Origin: Chitinophagaceae bacterium C216
GTDB lineage: Bacteria > Bacteroidota > Bacteroidia > Chitinophagales > Chitinophagaceae
Reading direction: 5' to 3'
NCBI GenBank assembly: GCA_028485475.2
Contig: CP144143.1
Location: 2,542,001 to 2,606,000, forward strand
Length of the DNA stretch: 64,000 nucleotides
In this document: positions 26,587-36,233 of the stretch, one piece after another
How the letters are laid out: each line of letters begins with the position of its first letter
How positions within the stretch are numbered: the first letter of the stretch is position 1
The notes under the pieces: model-generated
Told to the model about the DNA's origin: nothing
The model's database searches: none
Seen by the model: the letters and a program-made list of their open reading frames with translations, nothing else
Program-made: the position numbers and the translations under genes

Positions 26587-27354
26587 CTACAGAAAGGTGC
26601 GCCAAATCATAGGATGCGACCAACGCTCGGCATTTTTCCATTCCCTAGCGCGTGATTTGCTGATATCTGTAAGGATCTTCATCATTTCGTCATAAGATTT
26701 CTGCTTACCCTTTGTAGGAGGTTTTATATCAGGAGTAGAAAGCGTTACAGAAGTTGCAACCCAGCTGGTATAAAGCCGTGGGATGGTTACACCTAATATC
26801 ATGCCCGGAAGTCCGTGCAAACCCATGGGCCCACCACTAATTTTTATTTCATCAGTATAAAAAGCAAAGACATATACACTGTCAAACAAAATGGTGCTGG
26901 CACGACGACATTGAAATCCTGCTATATTAATCTGATCATTAGGATAAATTCTCCATTGGATGTTTGGCAGATCACCAGAGATGATATAATTATCATCGAT
27001 AGATTTCAGATTTATAAACTTATTATTGGTATAGTCATTATACCAATAATCATCCTCGCTCACCCTGCCCAAAAACATCATGCCTGCATTTCTTTTATCT
27101 GCCGAACGGTCAAATCTAAACACCCCTTTATTATCATTAAACTCATACTTATAATAAGTGACATTGAACTGAGGCTGGGAAGCTACAATACTCTCCCAAA
27201 AAGAGCTTTCCTCATCCTCCAATAAGGCTTTCATCATACGGTGCACATTCGTTTTTACTTCAAACTCTATGGAACCGTGGGTAATAAACTTTTGAGCGTA
27301 TAACACTCCAGCTTGCATTAACAATATGATGACGATGATGTTTCTCATTTTCAT
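26587..27354 (-). CDS. GLPGLI family secreted protein
   Basis: 255 residues from ATG 27354, with a signal peptide (MKMRNIIVIILLMQAGVLYA). The family-naming motif GLHGLPGMILGV appears near residue 195 (HGLPGMI in place of GLPGLI). Members are found almost only in Bacteroidota, next to outer membrane receptors; their function is unknown. Here it starts one base after the stop of the barrel receptor gene (TAG-T-ATG), so translational coupling is nearly certain and the two products should work in the same envelope process. A longer frame to 27399 would overlap the receptor and is not favoured. Confidence 0.9.
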   Translation of the reverse strand: MKMRNIIVIILLMQAGVLYAQKFITHGSIEFEVKTNVHRMMKALLEDEESSFWESIVASQPQFNVTYYKYEFNDNKGVFRFDRSADKRNAGMMFLGRVSEDDYWYNDYTNNKFINLKSIDDNYIISGDLPNIQWRIYPNDQINIAGFQCRRASTILFDSVYVFAFYTDEIKISGGPMGLHGLPGMILGVTIPRLYTSWVATSVTLSTPDIKPPTKGKQKSYDEMMKILTDISKSRAREWKNAERWSHPMIWRTFL

Positions 27355-27355
27355 A

Positions 27356-30142
27356 CTAATTTCTAGTAGAAGTATTATTTTTACTAATATTCCAAACAAA
27401 AGAAATCAACCAGAATCTTTGTAGTGTCATGCGATAAGTTTCTCGAAAGCTATAACTATCAAAGTTTCGGTTATACCCTCTTTTCTGATTAAGAATATCA
27501 TAAACGGACAACCTTGCTTCAAACTGATTCTTATAAATACGCTTAGTAAGATAGCCGTTCCATATGGTATAATTGTTATTTGTCGGGAAACGCGGATCTT
27601 TTTGGATAAATACAGAATTGAGATCGGTTCTAATTTCAAAATTCAATGGCAGTTGTACATTTCCCCACAGATTCAATTCTCCACTCCAGTATTTAGCATT
27701 TGCTGTAGTATTAACCGTAGCCTTTGTATTATTATACGACACTTGCGGATACAAACCAATATCAAACTTCTGGCTCAGATTCTTGTTGATATTCATCGAA
27801 AGGCTGTAAACATTTCGTTTGGTGATATTCTTAACCGCCATACCATTATTGGAATTAAAATTAGCTACATAATCCACATTTCTAATAAAATCATATCTTC
27901 CCATTACACCTAATCTAATTCTAGGACCTTTCCATTTGAAATCATAATTCAAATAAGATGAAACATTCGCCATACCGTTCGTATTTACGGTATAATACCT
28001 ACGAATCCCCTGCACAAATTCACTAAACTGCACAAAAGCATTCTGGGTAAAATTATAGTTTACAGCCGCCCACATGCCTCTTTCTTTCAAGGTTTTATAT
28101 GTACTGTAGGAAAGCGAGAATCTATGATTGAAAGACGGCTTCAACAGTGGATTACCTACGTAAATATTTAGAGGATCTGTATTATTGGGAATAGGTTGCA
28201 ACTGGTTTAATGAAGGAGCATTGCTATTTCCGTTATAGTTAAACCTGATTGATTCACTGTTTTTGATTTTATAAATAAAGTTAAGTCTTGGTGAATGGTT
28301 TACGAAATGATAACTACGATCTGTGCCGTTGGTTAAATCTTTCTGCATATAATTGGTAAATGCTGCAGCAGTTCCGAAAGACAAGTTTACCTTTTTTCTA
28401 TTAAAGCGAAAACTTATACCCGGCGCATTGCTCACGTTATTAAACTCATAATTATTGCTCAAAGAATCGATAAACTGCGAATAATTGCCTATTCCATCGT
28501 TGGCATAAATACGCCTATCGTTTTTATTACGATTTAGCGTGAAACCATAACTCAGTTCCAGATAGAAATCTTGCATTAACGGTTCTGTATAGGTGAGGCG
28601 AGTATTAAAATTATTGGAAACATTATGCGATAATGTCTGCTGATCGATAATATGCGAACTATCTACACTTCCGTTTTCATAAAAATCCAGTTTTGAATAT
28701 AATAAAGCATCCCCATTGGAGGTTATATGATTTAGGTTTGCGTTAATAGAAAGTGTTCTATATTGTTTTTTAAACTTGTGCAACCACAGCAGATTCGTAT
28801 TGAAATTCTTATTATCGTTTTTACTACTGCCTACCCTATCATTCTGGTTAATCAAGGCGCTGTCAACTGTACGGTTCTCACTATAATATCTGTAATCCGA
28901 TTCCGTAACATTTGTATTATACTGTGTTGTCAACTTAAGGGTATTCATTGAATCAAGCTTCGTCTCATAAATGAGATTTGCACCCTGTTTGATATTTGAG
29001 CTGAAAGCCGCATTATCGGTATATGATAGCCATGTAGAGTCTGGAAGAAAATTTCTAGAATAGGTCTTTGTTTCAGAAGGTGCATTAATTTTCGTGATCC
29101 TATATCCAGCATTAATACTGTGTTTGTCCTCATTGAACTTATTATTATAATGTACACCGCCGTTCCAGTTAGTAGGGATACCCTCGCTTTGATTGTAGTT
29201 ATCGTTATTCATTGTTATCGTAACGGATCCTGCATCTCCCACAACGATGTCTCCTCCACCTCCGAATCGCACTCTGTCGTTCCAGTCCAGATTGAGGTAT
29301 CCGGTATTACTCATAATACCATATGCAGAAAATTTTCGTTTCCCTTTAAAGGCATTAAACATTAAAGCATTACTAAATTTATCCTGATCACTGAGGAGGT
29401 TTTTGTTTTTAAGTCCCCCTCCTACTTCGGCCTTACCAAAAAATCCTTTCTTTTTGTCCTCTTTCAACACAACATTCATTGTTTGTTTGCTCTGTCCATC
29501 ATCAATACCGGTAAAAGCGGCCTGGTCACTCTTCCCTTTATACACTTGCACATCTTTTACCATACCGGCTCTAAGATTTTTGGTAGCGATACCGGGATCA
29601 CTTCCAAAGAATTCCTCGCCATCTACCAGAAACCTTTCAACTTTTTCACCCAGAGCTGTAATCTCACCATTACGGTCTACCTGTACGCCGGGTAATACTC
29701 TCAACAACTCTTCCAGTGTAGCGCCTTCTCTAACCTTAAAACTATCTGCAGTATATATGGTGGTATCTCCTTTGATTCTAATAGGTGCGCCAGTTTTTAC
29801 AATCACTTCCTCCAGTACTTTACTTTTAGACAACATGTTGATAATGCCCATGTTCAAAGAACCACGATTGGGGCGCAGCGTTTCGCTAAAATCAGCAAAA
29901 TAAGGATGGGTTACTAATACTATGATCCCCGATGTATCCGGAGCTTGTAATTCAAAGCGACCATTAGCATCCGCCCGAGTATGTGCCAACAGCAATGAAT
30001 CCTTTTCATGTATGGCCACTACTACAGCATTTTCAAGGCTCCGATGCTCAGCCGAGTTTACTAAAGTGCCTGTAATGCCTGATGTTTGTCCATAGGTTAT
30101 ATTAATGACTAATAAGGTAAAAACCGTTAAGCTAAATCTCAT
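27356..30142 (-). CDS. Outer membrane beta-barrel receptor (TonB-dependent-like, OMP_b-brl family)
   Basis: About 928 residues from ATG 30142. Signal peptide (MRFSLTVFTLLVINITYGQ), a carboxypeptidase-like regulatory domain (GTLVNSAEHRSLENAVVVAI, about 20-110), a plug domain (IKGDTTIYTADSFKVREGA, LPGVQVDRNGEI; about 115-230), then a large 22-strand-type barrel belonging to the outer membrane protein beta-barrel family rather than to classical siderophore receptors. The C-terminus ends in a hydrophobic strand (WLISFVWNISKN). Ligand unknown; the GLPGLI partner directly downstream is typical. TAATTTTG at 30215 is the likely promoter. The extra upstream codons to 30235 lack a signal-peptide logic. 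Confidence 0.9.
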   Translation of the reverse strand: MRFSLTVFTLLVINITYGQTSGITGTLVNSAEHRSLENAVVVAIHEKDSLLLAHTRADANGRFELQAPDTSGIIVLVTHPYFADFSETLRPNRGSLNMGIINMLSKSKVLEEVIVKTGAPIRIKGDTTIYTADSFKVREGATLEELLRVLPGVQVDRNGEITALGEKVERFLVDGEEFFGSDPGIATKNLRAGMVKDVQVYKGKSDQAAFTGIDDGQSKQTMNVVLKEDKKKGFFGKAEVGGGLKNKNLLSDQDKFSNALMFNAFKGKRKFSAYGIMSNTGYLNLDWNDRVRFGGGGDIVVGDAGSVTITMNNDNYNQSEGIPTNWNGGVHYNNKFNEDKHSINAGYRITKINAPSETKTYSRNFLPDSTWLSYTDNAAFSSNIKQGANLIYETKLDSMNTLKLTTQYNTNVTESDYRYYSENRTVDSALINQNDRVGSSKNDNKNFNTNLLWLHKFKKQYRTLSINANLNHITSNGDALLYSKLDFYENGSVDSSHIIDQQTLSHNVSNNFNTRLTYTEPLMQDFYLELSYGFTLNRNKNDRRIYANDGIGNYSQFIDSLSNNYEFNNVSNAPGISFRFNRKKVNLSFGTAAAFTNYMQKDLTNGTDRSYHFVNHSPRLNFIYKIKNSESIRFNYNGNSNAPSLNQLQPIPNNTDPLNIYVGNPLLKPSFNHRFSLSYSTYKTLKERGMWAAVNYNFTQNAFVQFSEFVQGIRRYYTVNTNGMANVSSYLNYDFKWKGPRIRLGVMGRYDFIRNVDYVANFNSNNGMAVKNITKRNVYSLSMNINKNLSQKFDIGLYPQVSYNNTKATVNTTANAKYWSGELNLWGNVQLPLNFEIRTDLNSVFIQKDPRFPTNNNYTIWNGYLTKRIYKNQFEARLSVYDILNQKRGYNRNFDSYSFRETYRMTLQRFWLISFVWNISKNNTSTRN

Positions 30143-30214
30143 ATAAAGCATTAAATAATTGACCAATAGTATGACGTAGTTTTTCCTGACTCTCACAAAG
30201 AAACGAAAAATCGT

Positions 30215-30222
30215 CAAAATTA
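30215..30222 (-). promoter_or_regulatory. -7 box TAATTTTG of the receptor/GLPGLI operon
   Basis: An exact TAnnTTTG on the minus strand, 72 nt upstream of the ATG at 30142, leaving a leader of about 65 nt. It lies in the 277-bp gap to glgB. Confidence 0.45.
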
Positions 30223-30419
30223 CGAATTTTAGCAATTATTACTAAATATTCGTAATACAACGACACTAACATAAAGCCATAAATATCTAAGGTACTAATA
30301 CCTTCCAGTAACAAATACCATAATTCGGCAAAAAGCTATATTTCCTCGGTAAACAAAGACTTTTAGACATGGATTGTTGCGCTAAGGTGTTTTTTCGTAA
30401 ATTGCTGCAAAGAGTAACA

Positions 30420-32384
30420 ATGCCTATCAATCTTCAGCAATTACAGGAACAATTCGAAAGAGAGCACTTCATCGACACCACAAAACCTGTGTGGAATTAT
30501 TCCCTGCTAACTGATGAAGACATTAAAAACTTTCAGAATGGTACACACTATACCCTATATGAAAAATTTGGCTCGCACTCTATTAAAGTGAACGGCATAT
30601 GGGGTATGTACTTCTGTGTATGGGCACCCAGTGCCAAATTTGTAAACGTTATAGGCAATTTTAATAATTGGGACAAGCTGGCGCATCCGCTGCATCCGCG
30701 TTGGGATAAAAGTGGCATATGGGAAGGCTTCATCCCTCATTTTAAGCTAGGAGAGGTTTACAAATACCATATTGTGGGAGCCAATAATTTTATTGGAGAC
30801 AAAGGCGACCCTTTTGCACATTTCTGGGAGCTAAAACCCCTTACAGCATCCATCACTTGGGATCTATACTATGCATGGAATGACCAGGAATGGATGCAAA
30901 ACAGGAAAAAACATAACGCGCTGAACGCGCCATGGAGCGTATATGAAGTACACTTAGCCAGCTGGCAAAGACCAGAGCCCGGCAATGAACATAAATACAA
31001 TACTTACGATCAGATAAGAGAACGATTGGTACCTTATGTAAAAGAAATGGGCTTTACGCACGTAGAGCTCATGCCCATTGCAGAACACCCTTTTGATGGC
31101 AGCTGGGGGTATCAAATTACAGGTTATTATGCTCCCACATCTCGTTTCGGAGATCCTCAGGGGCTCATGCGACTTATCGATGCTTTTCATCAGGAAGGAA
31201 TCGGTGTCATTCTGGATTGGGTGCCCTCTCATTTCCCTTACGATACACATGGATTGTACATGTTTGATGGCAACCACACCTACGAATATGCCGATATGCG
31301 TAAGGGATTTCATCCAGATTGGAACAGTTATATCTTTAATTATAAAAGAGGAGAAGTAAAGTCCTTTCTTATCAGCAATGCTCGTTTTTGGTTCGATGTA
31401 TTTCATATCGATGGTATACGTGTAGATGCGGTCAGCTCTATGCTAAAACTGAATTATTCTAGGAAAGAAGGCGAATGGGAACCGAATGAATTTGGAGGCG
31501 ATGGTAACCTGGAAGCCATACAGTTTATCAAAGACCTCAACGAAATGGTATACCGAGATTTTCCCGATGTACAAACCATTGCCGAAGAAGCTACCGACTG
31601 GCCGGGTGTTTCCAAACCCACCTACACGGGAGGACTAGGTTTTGGCATGAAATGGATGATGGGATGGATGCACGACTCTTTAAACTACTTTAAACGCGAC
31701 CCCATATATAGAGCACACCATCAGAACGACTTTACATTTAGCATGATGTACTACTACGACGAAAACTTCATGCTACCCATCAGTCATGACGAAGTAGTAC
31801 ATGGCAAAAGTCCGCTCATTTTTAAGATGCCGGGAGACCTCTGGCAAAAATTCGCCAACCTCCGGCTATTTTTTACTTATATGTGGACACACCCCGGAGC
31901 TAAGTTGCTATTCATGGGCAGTGAATTCGGACAAACCAGCGAATGGAATTATAAAAGTGAATTAGACTGGCATTTATTACAATACCAAAGTCATAGAGGC
32001 GCACAGCACTGTTTGAAACAGCTGAATCAACTATTAAAAACCGAGCCCGCCCTACACATCAAACAGTTCACTACCGATGGATTTGAATGGGTAGATTTAA
32101 ATCATCGTGAAGAATGCGTAATAGTATATAAACGTAAAGGTGAAAATCCAGAAGACGATCTACTGATTGTATTAAATATGACTCCGGAAGTACGAACCGA
32201 CTGGGTTATAGAAATCACGGGCAAACAGTATACTCAGGAAATTTTCAATTCTGATTTAAAAGAGTATGACGGAACCGGAGATGTGTATAATCCTCAAATT
32301 AGATGCGAATGTGTTGATGCAATCGAACAACGATACCGCATTACCATCAATATTCCACCTCTGGCCGGACTGATTTTAAAATAG
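30420..32384 (+). CDS. glgB: 1,4-alpha-glucan branching enzyme GlgB
   Basis: Makes alpha-1,6 branches in glycogen. From ATG 30420 it has 654 residues: CBM48 N-domain (GMYFCVWAPSAKFVNVIGNF), then a GH13 catalytic barrel with LDWVPSHFP, the nucleophile Asp in GIRVDAVSS near residue 340, the acid/base Glu in IAEEATDWPG near 395 and PISHDEVVHGK near 460, then a C-terminal beta-domain. All catalytic residues are present. An earlier ATG at 30369 adds 17 residues (MDCCAKVFFRKL...) that look unlike the family, so I favour 30420, with GAG seven bases upstream. No other glycogen genes adjoin it. Confidence 0.94.
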   Translation: MPINLQQLQEQFEREHFIDTTKPVWNYSLLTDEDIKNFQNGTHYTLYEKFGSHSIKVNGIWGMYFCVWAPSAKFVNVIGNFNNWDKLAHPLHPRWDKSGIWEGFIPHFKLGEVYKYHIVGANNFIGDKGDPFAHFWELKPLTASITWDLYYAWNDQEWMQNRKKHNALNAPWSVYEVHLASWQRPEPGNEHKYNTYDQIRERLVPYVKEMGFTHVELMPIAEHPFDGSWGYQITGYYAPTSRFGDPQGLMRLIDAFHQEGIGVILDWVPSHFPYDTHGLYMFDGNHTYEYADMRKGFHPDWNSYIFNYKRGEVKSFLISNARFWFDVFHIDGIRVDAVSSMLKLNYSRKEGEWEPNEFGGDGNLEAIQFIKDLNEMVYRDFPDVQTIAEEATDWPGVSKPTYTGGLGFGMKWMMGWMHDSLNYFKRDPIYRAHHQNDFTFSMMYYYDENFMLPISHDEVVHGKSPLIFKMPGDLWQKFANLRLFFTYMWTHPGAKLLFMGSEFGQTSEWNYKSELDWHLLQYQSHRGAQHCLKQLNQLLKTEPALHIKQFTTDGFEWVDLNHREECVIVYKRKGENPEDDLLIVLNMTPEVRTDWVIEITGKQYTQEIFNSDLKEYDGTGDVYNPQIRCECVDAIEQRYRITINIPPLAGLILK

Positions 32385-32400
32385 TATTGCCACCTAAAAA

Positions 32401-32422
32401 GGGGGTACAAACATGTACCCCC
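32401..32422 (-). terminator. Hairpin between convergent glgB and argS
   Basis: GGGGGTACA/TGTACCCCC, a perfect 9-bp stem with a 4-nt loop, followed on the minus strand by TTTTT. It is 36 bp past argS and 17 bp past glgB; the T-run favours argS. Confidence 0.85.
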
Positions 32423-32457
32423 TCAGTTTATCTGCTATAGACATTAGCAAAGTAGCC

Positions 32458-34230
32458 TTACATACGCTCGGGCACTTTGATACCCAGCAAGCGCATAGCT
32501 TCCGCAATGGTATTGGCTGTAAGCTGCGATATTTTTAATCGCAATTGTTTCTTTTCCTCACTTTCAGCATTGCGTATGGAATGTGCTGCATAAAAGCTGT
32601 TGTACAGCTTCGCCACATTGAATGCATAAATAGCAATCAATGAAGGGTTAAATTCGGCTGCGGCCTGCTGAAGTGTTATATTGAATTGCTCTAACAAAAC
32701 AAGCAATTCTTTCTCGAGTTTTAAAAGCTCAGATGTTACCGGCGCATCATTTTTAATCGTTTCATTCCTCAACACAGAACGGATGCGCGCATGTGTGTAT
32801 TGGATAAATGGCCCGGTAAATCCATGAAAATCGATGCTTTCTTCAGGATTAAAGATCATTCGTTTTTTAGGATCTACACGTAGCAGGAAGAATTTTAGTG
32901 CCCCCAGGGCAATTGTTTCGTAAAGCTCATTAAGCTCAGACTCTGTGAAGCCACTCACCTTACCCAATTCCTCTGTTTTTGCTGCTGCCACTTTCACCAG
33001 CTCATCCAGTAAATCATCAGCATCCACTACAGTACCCTCACGGGTTTTCATCCGTCCGGTGGGTAGTTCCACCATCCCGTAACTCAGATGATGGATTTTA
33101 TCAGCATACGGCTTACCTAGCTTTTGCAATATCAGTTTTAGTACTTTCATGTGATAGTTTTGCTCATCAGCTATCACATAAATGCTTTCATCATAAGGGA
33201 AGTCTTTGTACTTTTCGTCTGCAAGCCCTAGGTCCTGAGTAATATAAACTGAAGTACCATCCTTACGCTGTACAATTTTCTCATCCAGCCCGTCAGCGGT
33301 TAAGTCAATCCATACACTACCATCTTCTTTCTTGTAGAATACCCCTTTCTCCAATCCATCCTGTACAAAAGCTTTTCCCAGGAGGTATGTTTCGCTCTCG
33401 TAATAGTTTTTATCAAAATCGGCTCCAATGCGTGTATATGTCTGATTAAATCCTTCGTAAACCCAACCGTTCATTTGCTTCCACAATGCTACCACTTCTG
33501 CATTTCCTTGTTCCCAGTCTACCAGCATTTGCTGTGCGGCCTTCATGATGGGAGCATTCTTTTCGGCTTCTTCTTTACTCATGCCCTCCTCCATTAAAGC
33601 AGCAACCTGCTTTTTATGTTCTTCACCAAACTTCACGTAATAATCACCCACCAGATGGTCGCCTTTTATACCAGTACTTTCGGGTGTAGCGCCGTTGGCA
33701 AACTCTTTCCAAGCAATCATCGACTTACAGATATGAATGCCGCGATCGTTGGAAATACAGCTTTTGAACACCTCATGGCCTTGCGCTTTCAGCATTTCTG
33801 ACACACTCCACCCCAGAAAGATATTTCTAAGATGCCCCAGGTGTAAGGGCTTATTGGTATTGGGCGAAGAATATTCCAGCATGATCTTTTTAGCAGCACC
33901 CGCATGCTCCGTCTTTACGTGTGCGTAATGCTGATCTAGGAACTTCAGCCAGTAAGAATCACTAATTGTAAGATTTAAAAATCCCTTTATAACATTATAT
34001 GCAGTAAAAAGATGTGGATAGTCGGCAATTAGTTTTTCTCCTATTTCCTTGCCCACCACCTCAGGGTTGCTTTTCAGCTGCTTAATAAATGAAAAAAGTA
34101 CTAAAGTATAATCTCCTTCAAATTCAGGCTTTGTAAGATTTATAGCAATAGTATCCTCCTTAAAATCCTGATTATAGAGGCTTTTCAATGTTGACACAAT
34201 TACAGGCTTCAGTTCCGCGACAATGCTCAT
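32458..34230 (-). CDS. argS: Arginyl-tRNA synthetase
   Basis: Charges tRNA-Arg. From ATG 34230, 590 residues: an N-terminal Add-1 domain, the class I HIGH-type motif in NTNKPLHLGHLRN near residue 125, a KMSKS-like GRMKTREGT near 400, and the C-terminal anticodon-binding domain (FIQYTHARIRSVLR, ending RLLGIKVPERM). Complete and of normal length. The frame runs on to 34290, but those codons would overlap the promoter TATTTTTG at 34248. Divergent from the GtrA-like gene. Confidence 0.96.
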   Translation of the reverse strand: MSIVAELKPVIVSTLKSLYNQDFKEDTIAINLTKPEFEGDYTLVLFSFIKQLKSNPEVVGKEIGEKLIADYPHLFTAYNVIKGFLNLTISDSYWLKFLDQHYAHVKTEHAGAAKKIMLEYSSPNTNKPLHLGHLRNIFLGWSVSEMLKAQGHEVFKSCISNDRGIHICKSMIAWKEFANGATPESTGIKGDHLVGDYYVKFGEEHKKQVAALMEEGMSKEEAEKNAPIMKAAQQMLVDWEQGNAEVVALWKQMNGWVYEGFNQTYTRIGADFDKNYYESETYLLGKAFVQDGLEKGVFYKKEDGSVWIDLTADGLDEKIVQRKDGTSVYITQDLGLADEKYKDFPYDESIYVIADEQNYHMKVLKLILQKLGKPYADKIHHLSYGMVELPTGRMKTREGTVVDADDLLDELVKVAAAKTEELGKVSGFTESELNELYETIALGALKFFLLRVDPKKRMIFNPEESIDFHGFTGPFIQYTHARIRSVLRNETIKNDAPVTSELLKLEKELLVLLEQFNITLQQAAAEFNPSLIAIYAFNVAKLYNSFYAAHSIRNAESEEKKQLRLKISQLTANTIAEAMRLLGIKVPERM

Positions 34231-34247
34231 ACCATTAAATTTTGCTG

Positions 34248-34255
34248 CAAAAATA
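34248..34255 (-). promoter_or_regulatory. -7 box TATTTTTG for argS
   Basis: An exact TAnnTTTG match, 17 nt before the argS ATG at 34230. It supports that start over the longer frame. Confidence 0.45.
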
Positions 34256-34306
34256 AGAAACCAACCCTCACAAATAGTTTTAAATACCAATATCTTCGCA
34301 ATTCCG

Positions 34307-34846
34307 ATGAGACAGCTTTTTTATAGTGCCAGAAAACTGATAATCCCAGTCATCGACTTTTTTTATCCACCATTTAAAAAGCTGATGCCTCTGCAGGCAT
34401 TCCGATACTTGGTGTGTGGTTCAGCCAATACGCTTTTTGGATTGGCAGTATTCTATGTAGCTTACCATTATATTTTCCGAGAAGAGGATTTCAATTTTCG
34501 AATATATGCATTTGAGTCCTATACGGCAGCGCTCATCGTTTCTTTTACCGCCTCTTTTTTATTTGGATTCTTTCTAATGAAGTATATCGTCTTTGACGAT
34601 AGTAAAATCAAAGGTCATGTACAGTTATTTAGATACCTATTAGTATGCTCTTTCAACTTACTATTAAACTATGTATTACTGAAAGTGGCGGTAGAAGGTT
34701 TGCATATTTATCCCACTTTTGCGCAAATAGGCACTACGGCTATTATTATCATAGTAAGTTATCTAGCCCAGCGTCACTTCTCATTCCGAAAAAAGAAAGT
34801 ATTTCCAGATTATGTAGAAGAGGAAGACCACTCCAAGAGTCTGTAA
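34307..34846 (+). CDS. GtrA-like membrane protein
   Basis: 179 residues from ATG 34307 with four predicted membrane helices: about 30-50 (RYLVCGSANTLFGLAVFYVA), 75-100 (AALIVSFTASFLFGFFLM), 110-130 (LFRYLLVCSFNLLLNYVLL) and 140-160 (IGTTAIIIIVSYLAQ). This is the GtrA/DPMS-like topology of small proteins linked to flipping or transfer of lipid-linked sugars into cell-surface polysaccharide. The motif FRYLVCGSANTLFG at the first helix is typical. No glycosyltransferase partner is adjacent. An earlier ATG at 34223 would overlap argS and is unlikely. The basic and acidic C-terminal tail (RKKKVFPDYVEEEDHSK) is cytoplasmic. Confidence 0.85.
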   Translation: MRQLFYSARKLIIPVIDFFYPPFKKLMPLQAFRYLVCGSANTLFGLAVFYVAYHYIFREEDFNFRIYAFESYTAALIVSFTASFLFGFFLMKYIVFDDSKIKGHVQLFRYLLVCSFNLLLNYVLLKVAVEGLHIYPTFAQIGTTAIIIIVSYLAQRHFSFRKKKVFPDYVEEEDHSKSL

Positions 34847-34860
34847 GATGTAAAAAAGCT

Positions 34861-36189
34861 TTACTTAATAATATCACCCTTTAACCGCAACAGCTCCGTT
34901 TCTGCACGTTTTAAATTGTAACGAGCATCAATCAAGCGGTCGTAAGCCTGTGCTAAACTGTTTTGGGCTTCACGAAGCTGTACCAGTGTAGCACCACCAA
35001 GTTTGTAAGCTTGGAAAACAATATCTACGTTTTCCTCCGCCAGTAAAATATTCTCTTCTTCAAGCTTTAAGGCGTTTTGCTGCTGTATGTACTCCTTAAA
35101 AGCATTTAATACTGCTAGTCTAATAAGAGAACGTTGGTTCTCATACTGGAGTTGCTGCAGAGTAATATTCAGCTTATCCTGTTTTATTTGACGCTTTACT
35201 GTAAATTGATTAAAAATAGGAATTCTGGCAGTAAAGCCATAATTATACCCATGAAACTGATTAAATAAGGTAGAAAAATTGTTCAGCACTTTTTTATTCG
35301 AAGTACGACTGAAATTGTAGGCCGATCCAAAAGACAAAGTAGGCCAAAGTCCCGCCTTGGTTTCTTTCAGTTCATACTCTGCAATATCAATGGCCGAGCG
35401 TGCACGCAGCAGTGTAGGATTGGTACGTTCCAGACCATCCTGCACATCTCCCAAGGTAATGTCAAAATTTAAAGGAATAGTATCTGGGATTGTAAATTCA
35501 TGTTCTTGAATCTTGCTGTTCATCACCTGAAGTAATTGACTCTTGAGCTGTGTTACCAGCGTCTGCTGGCGCATTTTTAACGCCTTCTGTTCATTCAAGT
35601 CCACTTTACTTTGCAATACATCAGGCTTGGTTCCGCTTCCGATATCCAGCTTATATTGTGCTAGGTTGGCTCTTTCTTCGTTTAGCTCAATCTGAACATC
35701 CGTAGCTTTAATCAATTGTTGTTGTCTGGCGATATTATAATAGATGTTGATTACTTGCGCAACAGTATTAATCACTTGCTCTTTGGCGCTATAGGCTCCG
35801 GATTCCAGTAATGCGGCTACCTTATCGCGTGTAGCAAACATGCGCAACCCATCGAAAAGCACCCAATCCAATCCTAAACTCCCCTGAATATTGTTCGACC
35901 TTACATTATTGGATTTCCGCTCGCTACCGTCTGCCAGCGTTTGTCTTTGATTATTATTATTGAATGTAGCACCGGCGTTTATATTTACAGAAGGTAAGAA
36001 AACGGCATTTCTGTAACTGTAATCGATGGCCGCCACTAAAGAATCGCCTCTGGCAAGCTGGATATCGTAGTTATTTTGAAGCGCAGTAGCAATGGCCTCT
36101 TCCAGTGTCAGCACACGTTGCCCGTTTACTGAAATCCAGAAACAAGCTGACAGTATTGCCGCAATCTTCTTTATGAACGTAACCCTCAT
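34861..36189 (-). CDS. TolC family outer membrane efflux protein
   Basis: 442 residues, signal peptide (KIAAILSACFWISVNGQ), then two OEP repeats of long periplasmic helices: LTLEEAIATALQNNYDIQLA near residue 28 and the C-terminal LREAQNSLAQAYDRLIDARYN near 410. This is the outer membrane duct of a tripartite efflux pump; its inner membrane pump and adaptor lie directly upstream in the same direction (44-bp gap). Length and helical pattern are normal for TolC relatives. Confidence 0.92.
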   Translation of the reverse strand: MRVTFIKKIAAILSACFWISVNGQRVLTLEEAIATALQNNYDIQLARGDSLVAAIDYSYRNAVFLPSVNINAGATFNNNNQRQTLADGSERKSNNVRSNNIQGSLGLDWVLFDGLRMFATRDKVAALLESGAYSAKEQVINTVAQVINIYYNIARQQQLIKATDVQIELNEERANLAQYKLDIGSGTKPDVLQSKVDLNEQKALKMRQQTLVTQLKSQLLQVMNSKIQEHEFTIPDTIPLNFDITLGDVQDGLERTNPTLLRARSAIDIAEYELKETKAGLWPTLSFGSAYNFSRTSNKKVLNNFSTLFNQFHGYNYGFTARIPIFNQFTVKRQIKQDKLNITLQQLQYENQRSLIRLAVLNAFKEYIQQQNALKLEEENILLAEENVDIVFQAYKLGGATLVQLREAQNSLAQAYDRLIDARYNLKRAETELLRLKGDIIK

Positions 36190-36233
36190 TTTTTCGATAT
36201 AACAAAAACCTATTAAAGCTCTTTATATAAAAT

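Noticed and set aside
34223-34306. Longer start for the GtrA-like gene at ATG 34223
   Set aside because: It would overlap the argS start and add residues with no membrane-protein pattern; ATG 34307 gives the usual family length.
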